From positions 1,821,001 through 1,885,000 of the forward strand of contig NC_091935.1 of NCBI RefSeq assembly GCF_041260155.1: a stretch of 64,000 nt of DNA. The letters are read 5' to 3'. Positions within the stretch are counted from its first letter, which is position 1; each line of letters begins with the position of its first letter. The position numbers and the translations under genes are program-made. The stretch is from Ptychodera flava (taxonomy: Eukaryota > Hemichordata > Enteropneusta > Ptychoderidae). Of this stretch, positions 1 to 13,000 are shown one piece after another. Below the pieces are notes generated by a model. It did no database searches. It had not been told where the DNA came from and saw nothing but the letters and a program-made list of their open reading frames with translations.

Positions 1-126
1 GTAAGTGACCTGATTGGCTCGTTGAACAGTGGACGACTTTACAACCAGTGTACTTCCATGTGCAGATACTACGCCAAACCAGTCTTACTGATTGAATTTG
101 ATCCGCGGAAATCATTTGCCCTCCAG
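1..126 (+). CDS. ERCC4: ERCC4 exon (nuclease domain), open at the window start
   Basis: This is read in frame 1 and ends at CTCCAG followed by the donor GTGAGT at 127. The GTAAGT at bases 1-6 looks like a donor but encodes the Val-Ser of the conserved SDLIGSL segment, so it is coding. The 5' exon boundary is not visible. Confidence 0.95.
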
Positions 127-978
127 GTGAGTTTGCTGACTCATGCTGACCCTCATAGGTCACTCTTTGACCCCTCTGTGTGGTGGTCGTTTTGATGTAA
201 CCCTGGGGTCAAAGGTCAAGCTCCTCCAACCGAACTGGTTCAAAGCAGTGTACCAACCCACCGTAACAAACAGTAAATGCATTGTTGTGTTGCTATGATT
301 GTAGAAAGTTAAGTAGGTTTTTACAATCGATATCATAAAGTATCATTAGCAATATGCATTCAAGCCACATGTAAGGGCTTGCGTTTACATGTACCTGGTA
401 CAACACCCATGCAACGTAAACATACATATAAAACGTAAACATGTTATAAACATGCAGGTTGACTGCACTCTCCAAAAGTTTGTGTGTACCCGTATATCAC
501 ATCATTGCAAACCCATAGTGGCTTCTAGTCCAATTCACAGAGTTCATCCACCTTAGGTGGGTTCAAACCAAATGTCTTTTATCAAAAATCCACTCCCACT
601 CTCAAATTGGCACAACTCTGTTGTTTACGTCTCAAAGTAGGACTTGAATAGAGTAAAACGTCAGTGAAAGAAGAAAATTCTTTCTTCATAAAAAATGTGC
701 ACAGCGGTCTGTACACTGAGAGTGCAGACTCTGTGTTTTAAGAATGCAACAGAGGGTAGTAAAGTAAGCTTGAGAAAGCTGATCCGAAAATTAAAGGAGG
801 ATAAACACAAGACTTCAAAGGAAAAAAGTACAAAACTGTGTTTGTGTGTTAAAATCAAGGCTTCTTCGATTACAATCACAGTGTCATCATTCCATAAATA
901 AGATAAATACGACATCTTAAAATTAGCAGTATATTGAAGTGTTTTGTCAGCATGATGTTTATTTATTTATTTATGTAT

Positions 979-1013
<35 letters not shown>

Positions 1014-4000
1014 TTTCAAACTCCAACACTAATATGATGCAGTTTTAATCATAGACATCTGCACCAACATGAGGATTTTATTAAAAATATATAAAATGTA
1101 TTAAAGGACAAAAGCCTTTGTGTGAACATACAAAGCCAATGACAAATCAATGAAAGCTTTCAGTGTTGATTTTAAATCAATCATTAGAACCAAGGAAATG
1201 ACACTTCAAGGAGGTTAATGTCAACTATGGGATTTAAACAATTTCCGTCGTTCATCCATTCCTTTTAAAAAAGTAGTCCGTACAGTTGAAACTTTCAGTG
1301 TGTATATAATTTCCGTAATGAATGGAAATTGTAATCCGGAAATTTAGATGGGCTATAGGATGTGTGCAAAGGAAATGACACTGTAATTGTGGATTCTTTG
1401 TTAGCAAGATAGATGGCCATGTGTCTGTATGTCTGCCAGCCTTCTCCTTGGCAACTCTGGTATAATTTGTAGAGAGTTCACAACAATCAATACCGTCCAG
1501 TCAATCCATGGTGTGGGTACTTTCACCTTTAGTGACCTCCCTGTATCCTCTAAAACTCCTACAAAGGACCTGACCCTGTTTTAACATGATTCTTTTCAAG
1601 TAATGATGTTGTAATTGTGCCCATGTGACTCAGCAAATCCAGGTGTACATTGTCCTGTGATCAGACTGCGTGCAATGATCTGGCTTCCTGCCCACACATA
1701 GCAACAACTCTGTCACCATAGCAACTAATGGCCTTATTGTCCCAGGCCAAGCTTCTAAAGCTGAGTATATTTTTATTTCACTTTTTCATGGCTGGCTAAC
1801 AAAGGGGATGATTTGGCTACTTTATACTCATAAAGACACCCTTTATCGTGTACATGTGGATATTTTTGGACTGCACTGTGTCTTTCACTTTGCCTGCATG
1901 ATAGACTGAGTCAATTATTTATCTAAAAAGAACCCTTCTTAAACAATAATTGTGTTTCTTTTTTGGAGTAGAGGTGGTATTAACTAGAGGTTGCATTATT
2001 GATTCTTGCATTTACAAAATCTGACTTTTGAGTCGTATTGTTTGATTTGTTCACACAGAATGATATTCATGCAATTTTCCAGAAATGCAAGGATTTATCT
2101 GTAGGTACAGAACAGTTAAGAAAAAATCCATCACAAGTCTTTACTCTGTTACCGTCATCTAGATTGTGTGGCAAAATGGCAAAACATTATTGAATTTTCA
2201 TCAAGACAAGCTTTGCCATTAAACTGAAGATGTTAACTGACTATGTCATTCAGAAAATAAAAATACTGAACTCTACAGTTACCAAGTTATTTAACTGTCC
2301 TACTTGCATGCACAGGATGGTGCATTAAACATTCACAGATAATACACTTGTCTGAGCAGGAGAATTTAAAACGGTAGTTATTGGTTAGAATGAGTTGACA
2401 AATGGTCAAAATAGCATAAAGAACAGTAGCATGAGATACAGAATATGCCTGCTATAAAAATACCACAAAAATATGAAATTTGAGAAGAAAATCTACCGAT
2501 ACCAGACATGACAACAACTAGTCTGAATATAACTTAGTGCAAACTCTGTTATCAAATATTGTGTGTTGACTCACAGCTGCAGTATTATCAGACATCTCCT
2601 GATGATTCATTACATGTATCTACAACTCTGCAATAGCTGTGGGTATCATGTAACTTTTGATGCAATCATGTTTCATAAAATCTACTTGAAACTTTTGCAG
2701 ACGACACAGTTAATAATGATATTGTAACTAATACAAACTGTGTCGATATTATTTATCAGTCAATAAAATTTTGAGTTGAAACGTCATTTAATCTGAAAAA
2801 TGAATTGACTTGTGAATGAAATATGGAACAACAAATGTTGAAAAACTGCAGAATTATGTTCAGTGGAGCTGAATCCAATGAAGCCGTAACATAAATGTTA
2901 TTGCTTCAGTAATTCCCAATTTACTTTTTCCATCAAAATTTATTGATCACGAAATAAGATTAAAAAATAATAAGATTAAAATTAGTCATGGAAAGTAGTC
3001 ATCACTGAGTTTGCATAACAATAATTATCAGTCAACAAGCTTTATGAAATGTTTGTCTTTGTTTTGCATTCCACTTTTTTGTTTTGTATTTCTGATTTAT
3101 TTTCCATTCAAAGCGTTTCAGTCAATTATCTTTCAAAAAGCCTTGTATCTCTGTTGTGCGCCGCTTAAATTATTACAGTCACCTCTACATTGCAAAATCT
3201 GCTGAAATTGTAAACCTGTGTCAGAACTAATTTATGTGATTTCTACTCAGCATGATATGAAACTGAATTCATTAGTTTTGCAAGGGACACCATCTGAGTA
3301 GAACCTGAAACAGGTCAGGAATTTAGCCATATGAATGCATACGGGAAGTGAGTGAAAAGCCTGTTTTGTTTTCAGACACGCTTGAATGGATCTTGACTTC
3401 GATACGTTACAAGGACAATCCCCTGTGTTCTTTGCATTCCAGTGCTAGTGTGCTATAATTTGATCAATTTGGCCGTCAGCGGTAATGTTTGATCACTCCT
3501 TAACGTCTGATTAGTAGGCATTTAGTATCATTGGTGCAGTGATTTTTTTTCTCATATTTCTAAGCTTTTTATCATTGATTAAAGATGGCATAAATTTGCT
3601 TTGCCGTCAGATACAATATGGCAAAACAGTTTTGAATCTTACAAACTGCTGATTAAAAATAACGTAAAATGTTGTTTCAAGGGCAAGAGACTTTGACCAT
3701 AGGACGGTAAAGCCAGTAACACAATATTTCAAAATTTCAAGTAATATTCTGGCAGTATGAACAACTAGAATCATTGCATCAAGTCACCTCAGACTGTGCT
3801 TTCAAAATCCAGTGGAGGATAATTTATAACTTCACTTAAACAGGGCAACATGACAAAAACAGAGGTGTTCTTTAGTACCGTACACAGAAGGAGATGTGAA
3901 CTTTGCCCCCTGGCCCATTGACTGTTTGCAGTCTTTTGTTGAGGAGGTGGATATTCTCAAACAAATGGACATAAACTGGTTTCAGGCATCCAGCCAGGCT

Positions 4001-7000
4001 GTTCAAGTGTCGCACAGGCACTGAGAGATATTTAACCTGCTCAGTATTGGTCAACAACCTGTAAACTTTCACCATGACAGGTGTTATATGGTGTAGCTTT
4101 CAGAATATGACATTTATATATATGGTGTATTTGACATGGTCTGGTGGTTAGAATTGACAAGCCAAACATATAAAATAAAAAACACTCTTTTGTCAAGTCT
4201 GAGTATTTGTGTAGATATATTGAAGTGCTGGACCCATTTATTCCCGGGCAAGAAAATAGTAAAATTAATAGAAAATTTTAATAAAAAGTTGACTTTCATA
4301 TGGCGTCACAGAGAGTTTATTTTGTAATTCATGTCAGTATGGTCAGTTATAGTGTATGGCAGAAAAATAACTCTGAGATTCCTGTGTGTCTTCAAAATTT
4401 ATTTCTCATGTCACTCGTACAGGTACAAGCCAAAAGCAATATTAAAAAATAAGGTACCAATAAATATGTTAGCGTACTCCAAGCTGTGCTAATGTCATTC
4501 ACTAATTTTCAAGGCTGTGTATTGTGTTTTTGGCTTGTAATCTGAGGTTTGACATATGATAGACGTCAAAACAGTCAGATGAGCATAAACTACCCGACGG
4601 ACTCCATTGTCCTCAGTATTAGCAGTGCTGTGCTTGAATCAATTCCGTAGCACAGCCGCAATGCCAGTATCTGTCAATTAAAGATGAATATAGTTTCCTC
4701 CGCCTTTGAAGTGAATGCTGTCTCTTTGTTGGAAGGCTACCATTTACATCAGTATCAAGCCTTGACAACCTCTGTTGACTCAGAGTGCCAAGGTCTGTAC
4801 TTGTGTCTGTATCAAGATTTTGAATTCACTTTTCAGCAGCCAGGATGCAACTTCTAATGTGCTACACAGGTCAAGTTCATTACATTTCATATGTAAATTG
4901 TAGATTTGGTGCAAAATTGCAGAAACCATTCACTGTTGAAATAGCTTTGTCATATCGGCCATGAAAAATCTATTGAAATACATCAAGCCAAGGCGTCAGT
5001 GAAATCTTTCTGAGCACGTTTCACACTTTGGGCAATTTTCAACAAGTTCAGGATTTCGATAATGATCAAGTTATCAAGCTACAGCAGCATCTACAATTCT
5101 TCTTATTTTCAGTTCTGTATTTTATAATGCTGAATACCAAACTTGTCAGTGACATTTATGAAGATCATCAATCTTTAGATTACAATTTATGAGAATTGAT
5201 GGCGATTTCATTCTGTGTTTCTGTGCATCTTTATGAAAACATCATTTGCCATTTATCAAATGACGTGTGAACTTAGATATTATGGACAACAAAGTATGAA
5301 TATGGCTAACCAATCACCATCATAAGAAATACCGGGTGATGGAACGATCTGACATTTGATTCCTGTTGAGAAAAATATGTCTGAAGATGGAATACTCCTG
5401 AAATATGACATTGATACAATTTTTGCTGCTAAGCAAAGCATGAAAGTAAATTTTAAATTGCTCTGTTGCCCTTGGAAACCAAATGTATATCATTTTATAT
5501 ATTTACTTCACACTTCATCTGCATTAGCAAAGCGGAATGATAGGCTGTATTTTGTCTGTAACACACATATGATGTCACATTTATGGAGCGTGATTGTCAC
5601 ATGCTGGGTAAATTTTGAAAGGCAGGCTACAGCTTGAAATATCTATTTTGCTTAATTGCACCGAAAGAAGGAACACTGAATAAGAGAAAATTTAGACTGA
5701 TGTGTGATTTGTCTCTGACTACTCTGTGACTGTAACTTGACTGTGATGGGTCTCTAACTGTGACAGGTCTATGAGTGTAACTGGTCTTTGGTCTGTGACT
5801 GGACTGTGACTGATCTGTGACTGTGAGTGATCTATGACTGTGGACTGGAATGTGGTCTGTGACTAGACTGTGACTGATCTATGACTGTGACTGGTATGTG
5901 GTCTGTGACTAGACTGACTGTGATGGTGTATGACTGTGATTTGTCAGTGATTGTGACTCGTCTGTGGTCTGTGACTGGTCTGTGACTGTGACCAGTTTGT
6001 GACTGTGACCAGTCTCTGACTTTGTCTGTGACTGATCTGTGACTATGACTGGTCCGTGACTATGACCAGTCTGTGACTTTGACTGTGACTGGTCTGTGAC
6101 TATGACTGGTCCGTGACTATGACCGGTCTCTGACTTTGACTTTGACCGGTCTGCGATTGTTACTGTCTGTGACTGTGACCAGTCTGTGACTGTGACGGGT
6201 CTGTGACTGTGCCTGGTCTGTGACTGTGACTTTGTCTGTGACTAATCTGTGACCATGACTGGTGTATGACTGTGATTTTTCAGTGATTGTGACTCGTCTG
6301 TGGTCTTTGACTGGTCTGTGACTATGACTGGTCCGTGACTATGACCGGTCTCTGACTTTGACTTTGACCGGTCTGCAATCGTTACTGTCTGTGACTGTGA
6401 CCAGTCTGTGACTGTGACTGGTCTGTGACTGGTCTGTGACTATGACTGGTCTGTGACTGTGACTGGTCTGTGACTACAACCAGTCTGACTGGTCTGTGAC
6501 TGTGACCAATCTGTGACTGTGGCTGGTCTGTGACTGGTATCTTGCTGTGACTGGTCTATTACTGTGACTGTGACTGGTCTGTGAGTGTGACTTTTCTGTG
6601 ACTGTATTGTTGACTGGTCTATGATTGTGTCGTGACTGTGATGTACACTGATTTGTTCACTTCTGATCAGAATAACATTTTATTATTATTATTGATTGTT
6701 ATTTCACTTTATTTCAGACTAATTATGTGCATAGAATTCTCAGTACAATAATAAATAAAGGTACAGATAAATAAATAACATAATACAGTCTGAAGAAGTG
6801 ACCATTTAGTGATGCATTTTCATGGTTACAGTAAAACACCACACAACCACTGAATGGAAAAGTGATTTTTTATCCACATTTTGCGTAGATCAGAAATGAA
6901 ATCCATGTCATCATAAACTTGACATACACTCGTATTTCTGCTTCGTGATAAATAAGGATAACTTCAACATGAAGTATCATAGTGTGACATTGAAAGGTTT

Positions 7001-10000
7001 AATTTGCGTGAAATTCAAAATTTGCAACTGCATATTAGTTTGCCAATTGCTTGGTTCTACAGCTGGTGAACAATGAGCAGACTATCTTGGTTCAGAATAT
7101 CATCATATAGAGGTTGTTTTGAAATACTGATAATGAGAAAAGATGGCTAAGCATGGAATAAAATTTTTCCTTTCTACAAACAAGTTTGTAAGGTAAGCTT
7201 TGCTACTCACTTCTCCCAATTCTCCCAATGTTTTGTTTGTAAATCTTGCAAGAAGACACAAATTTCGTGTTTTTACACTATTTTTATACCACATCAGAGT
7301 GCTCAGTGGATGATTCAGCAGCCATGTTGACTTGTAGCAAATATTAATCCCCAATGTTAGCAATATTCCCTACCAATTACAGCAACTCCCCAATATACAC
7401 AATTTCAAAATAAAACACTACAAGATTTCCAAAAGTGAAACCAAAACAGTGTTCTTTTTCAAATTACAGTCTTCACAAAACGGTTTTCAAACGTTGCTGT
7501 AAAAAATGATTAGATAATTATTCACTGAGAATTCTAAAGTCCAGCCAACAACAGGCCAAGAGATAGCTGTGTTGTATTCGGAGATACAGAACTACTAATG
7601 GTAAAGTGACTGAAATAGCTTAATTGTATTTTAAACATAAAATATGAAAATAAGTTTATGGGGAGTGTAAAGGTCACACAACATATTGTGTGTAATAATA
7701 GTAACAGAAATGGTAAAGGTGGTCCATAATGCACCCCATCTCCCACAAGAGCATGACGCAGAACAATGAACTAGTGATGAAAAGAAAATCAATAGCAACT
7801 AATTTCTAGAGAGAAACGTTTTTACAAAAGGATGTTTTGCTGTCTGTGGATTTAAGTGAATGGCATCAAAGGCAAGATTGTTGTAGGTCTTTTCTACGAC
7901 TACTAGATGTATATAGCGAGCATGACTGTGTTATTTTATTATGAAGGAAACAACTGAATGATGAAATATTCTTACAACAGCAGACAGTATGTTTTCACTT
8001 CTCCAAGAAATACTTTGTTATTTTACAGTCCAGTTCATGTAGTGTATAGTGTTATGTAGCTGCGAAGACAAAGTTAGGAAAAATTCAAGGGGTTTAATCG
8101 AAGAGTGGAGCTTCTATGGCTGGTCAAGCATGACTGCCTATATGTCTGCTGCTATTTTACGTCACAATGAGGGCCCATGATCTAGATTACAGGGCTATCA
8201 GCAAAGTTAATCACCAAAGTGTTCACAATTTCATCAAATGACGCAGTTTTGCTATTAATTTTGCAATGTAGCTTGCCGCGGACTTAGTACTGTCACTGTA
8301 ATTAAGGCAACAATTTCATTCATTAATTAAAACCTTATGACCTTTTTTTTATTTCAACTACAGTTGGATTTGTTAAGGCCATCATCATGTGTGTGTATTG
8401 TTGATTAAGTAACAGGGTAGTGTTGTCCAGGTCTGACGTCAGTAAATGTGTGAGTGAAGTGATGCACGCATCAGTGGTCAAATGGATTACACACTAATTA
8501 ACACATAGACTGTTTTTGTTATCTAGTCCCATGTATATGTCAAGGAACAGATATTTATGAGTGTCAATCAGAAAGTTTCATCATCAGTATAAAGATGTGT
8601 GTTGATTAGTGCTGGAAACATAATTAATTCATCATCTTCAAATTTGAGCCAATTACTTTCCAAATTGGCAAATTATTGAACATTTTTCTCTGTAAATTGT
8701 AGTTTGGCTGATCTCTTTGATTACAGATATTATTGCTGTGATCTTTGTGTCAATTGGTGAAATTTGATGATTGAATTTTACATGAGTTTCAGTTCTTACA
8801 CAATACAGCAATGACAAAGTTTACTCACAATGTCATTCGGTATTTAGCGTAGCATGTCAATTTGATACGGATGATAAAATAATCAAATACAGGGTATTCT
8901 ACATAGGGTACCAACATATCCAAAATCAGAGTAGTTGTACTGGTAGTTTTGGAGTTGTGGATTTTTTATTATTTTCACATTTTTTCAGTCCAATTACATG
9001 TTTTTAATACCTGACATCTTTATTCATAAAAATCTTCATCCTATCACTCTCCCACACTTCAAATTCTATGACACGCCTACACTTCAAATTCTATAGATGT
9101 CTAAGGTGCTGCTGTTCACAAGTTTTTAATGGTGACCGACAGACAGACATACATGTATATACCAGCAAACAAGACATACAGATGCCGTTTGACCATGCAA
9201 ATAGCTCCTCTATCCACAGTCATATGGCATTAAAGCTAAAATCTGCACTGTACAACAAAGGAATTTTTCCTTGTAAAACAAAGTCTTCATATCACATCAT
9301 TAAAGTTCATAAAGACTGAGATAACATCATAAAAACTGAAATGACATCATCACATCTGAGACACAATGTCATCAAAACTGCGGTGACATCATCAAAGCTA
9401 AGATGACATCATCAAAGCTGAGATGACTTCATCACATCTGAGACACAATGTCATCAAAACTGCAGTGACATCATCAAAGCTAAGATGATATCATCAAAGC
9501 TGAGATGACTTCATCACATCTGAGATACGATGTCATCAAATCTAAGATAATTCATCAAAACTAAGACGACACAATCCAAAACTTGATTACATTCGAGGAG
9601 AGTTTGTAATATCAAAACCAAGTTATCTACAACTCACCTTCATTGTTGCAGGCTGACATTGCCTGCAAAGTTCAAGTTTTGGCAAAGACAAGTCTTTTTA
9701 TTTTGCAAATGTATATTTTTAGAAATATTTTTTTCTAATTTATCCATTTGTTTCTAAAATATCCTCTTCTCCCAAAGTGGAAAGCAGATTGCTCTGAAAT
9801 CTCTGTTGTGGATCCTCATGGATATTTTCACAAACACACAAACACAGACACTTGAAGTAATATGTTTTTGTTTGTATACACACACACACACACACACACC
9901 AGCCGTCTTTATCAATGGTGTTGATTAGCACCACTGCGCATGCGTGATCTTAAAATATTTACGCATCATATCAACAACTTGGACCAACACATAAAGTTCA

Positions 10001-13000
10001 CAACGGAGGAGGAGCATGATAACGCATTGGCGTTCTTGGATGTTGAGACAATCAGGCGCCCAGATGGCCAGATAAAAACCAAGGTATTTAGGAAATCAAC
10101 ACACACTGACCAATACTTACATTTCACCTCAAATCACCCCCTGGTTCATAAAATGGGGGTAGTCAGAACCCTCCATCACCGAGCAGATCTCATCTGTAGC
10201 GATCCCAATGATAGGCTGGAGGAGAAAACCCACATCAACAATGCCCTTCATCACTGTGGTTATCCATCCTGGGCAATTAAGCAGGCAACCCGTACCAGAA
10301 AGAAGGCCCACACTAACTCAGTACAGAGGAATGGAAATCAAAAGAAGGTGCACGTAACTGCTCCATACATCAAAAACCTAACAGAAATATTGCAGCACAC
10401 TTTCAGAACATATGGTGTGCAGTTACACGCTAGGCCCTTTAACACCATCAGACAACTACTGGTATGCCCGAAGGATCCCACACCATCGAAAGACGTATGT
10501 GGTCCTATTTATCACATCCGATGTGAGGGTTGTGGAGATAATGAATGCAAAATGGACTATATCGGAGAAACAGAACGATCCTTGCAAGCCCGAGTGAAAG
10601 AACATCGGCATCCAAGTTGCGTCACTTCAGAGGTTTCTAAACATATTCACAATGATTCCCCGGGTCATAATTTCATGGTAGAAAATGTGAAAATCTTGGA
10701 TCGGGAGCCAGATTGGTTCAAGAGAGGTATTAAGGAAGCGATATACATAAGAACACATAAACCAACGCTGAATCGGGATGGCGGACGGTATCAACTTCCC
10801 GAATCTGGGATAATATTTTAAGATCACGCATGCGCAGTGGTGCTAATCAACACCATTGATAAAGACGGCTGGATAGTTGTCGAAAGCTCTGGATAGAGAA
10901 ATAATTCTCCCATGCAGTACAAAGTATTTAGCTACAAGAATATATATAAAATATTGTATGTATGTATGTACTGGTAAAGAGAGAAATGATATACCGGTAG
11001 TAATTATTACAATATTTGTGTTGTTTTTGGTGAGAAATGTTTTGCTACAAATCACTTGCTCTATCACCTAAAATATTACGTATTCATGTCCTTTGTAATG
11101 ATCTGAATTTTTTCAGATAAAATGTTATGCTTTGAATTAAGAAGGTGTTGTAATTTTTTAATAAAAGATCATCTCACCAATCTCAAGCTTATGTGAAGCT
11201 GACAAATTTTGGACAGTTGCCTTATACAAACTTTGATGTAATCAAATTTCATTTTGTATGGTGGGAAGTCGTACATGTGTTTGTGGAGGGAAAGTAATTA
11301 ATATTTCTAATCAAAATCAGCTTCCTTAACCTCAAATTGGCACATTACTAAGTAATCTTTTACAAAATGGCTTTAATTATTGATTGACCTTTTAAGATAA
11401 GATGTAACACACAGTGAAAAGTAATGAAGCCATACATACCAATAACACATCAAGGCTTTTCCATAAACCTGACCATATCAACCATTAATCACACATGCAG
11501 GCAGAACTTGCTCAAAAAATTGCTAAATTGGTAAATTCAGGGACATGTAAAATAAAGTACCAAGAATAGATTTCAATTGATTTCACGCCATTTTAGGATA
11601 ACTTCCCGTAACCATGTTCAATTGAAAGCTTTGTACGGTGAATTCTATTGAAAAAAGGGGGGATAGATTGTGTACGATCCATGAACTATGCATTTCAAGT
11701 TAATGAACAGGGACTTTATAGACAAATTACTTCAAATACTTGCATCTAAATTTGTCAAGTTTATTATCATTAATTTCCCAGGAGGAAAAAAGTGAAGTAC
11801 TTGCAGTGTTACAGTGTGGCCGTGACCTTAGCCTCAACCATTAGTCTCATATTCCGGCAAGGCGGGCATGCATCTCCAGAGGTTAATTATTCCAATACCT
11901 TAGGCATAAAACTAGACATGTCAGAAATCTTACAAGTGCAGCATATCAGTCTTTCTGTGTCCAGGTACATCTGAAAATTTTGGATAAAGTAATTGACTTT
12001 CAAAGTAAAATGCACCTCTGGGACAGATAATCAGACTCTCAAACTTATACAATTCTTTTGTAATCTACCAGTGGTAAGGCTCATTTTAAAGCTCTTAGTG
12101 TAAGAAAAAAGTTTATCGTCTTAGTTTTTCGAAAATCGAAAATTTTATTTTTCTCCTTAGCATTAACACAGGGATGGCGGCCATTTTGAATTTCAAATAT
12201 GGGGAAATGTTAGGCTATTTGTTTCTCCAGTACCAAAATTTGCATTGTGACCCCTGACTTTTACTCCTGATTTTTAAAGAGAATAGTTGAAAGATTCCTC
12301 AAGAAAACTTTGACCATAGTTTAAGTCTTTCATTTTTGAGGTGCATACTACCTAACTCACTGTGTAATGACACTTTGATACACAGCAGGAGGAAATCAAT
12401 CATGGGTCAATACATGTGATGTTACTCCAAGTCTGACTGCTTTGATTGACAGCGATGTATACCTTCATACAAACCCAAGACATCAGTGCATATATTGCAT
12501 AGCTTGTGTAAATGAATACACTTGTGTTTGATATTGGCTGTGAAGTAAACGTTTGATGTTTATTTATAACTACGGTATGCTCCGTCTCTGTATCAATAAG
12601 GTTAATCAGTCTACATTCATACAGCTCTGATTAAACAAGTGATTAAGTCTGTCTTTCTGTCAGAAACTAATATTAACCCTGCAAATGTTTCATGGAAAAT
12701 CTATGTCATCTATTTCATTTCCATGTTTGCCTGTGATTCTGCAATTTACTTCAATCACAGCATGTCAATTTATCATGCGGATGAAATGATAACAACTTGC
12801 ATCACTTTGCAAACTGACAAGTTTTGGCAATTTACTAGTCTCAACATTTCATTTGATCATCAAGCAATGCGGGGGAGTACATTAAGCTATGTGTTTGAGT
12901 ACATGGACTAATATTAGGTTTTGGAACAGCTATGTGGAAGTTATTTTATCAACCCGAGGTATTTTGAAAATCTGTCTGTACAAGGTTTTCTTGGATTATA

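Larger units (their letters stand above)
9899..10972 (+). mobile_element. Penelope-like retroelement, 5'-truncated, with perfect 61-bp terminal inverted repeats
   Basis: The element keeps the 3' third of a PLE: the end of the reverse transcriptase and the whole GIY-YIG endonuclease. Bases 9899-9959 are the exact reverse complement of 10812-10872. The right copy covers the last codons, the stop and the first 51 bases of 3' flank. The left copy is therefore an inverted duplicate of the element's own 3' end placed at the truncation point. Beyond the right repeat come about 100 bases of 3' flank ending in a (TGTA)n run (10956-10971). PLEs are known for inverted or partly duplicated ends. The right boundary is uncertain because no target-site duplication is obvious. 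Confidence 0.88.

Noticed and set aside
1-6. GTAAGT at the first base, like a splice donor
   Set aside because: It is in frame as Val-Ser of the conserved XPF segment, with the catalytic Asp following; the real donor is at 127.
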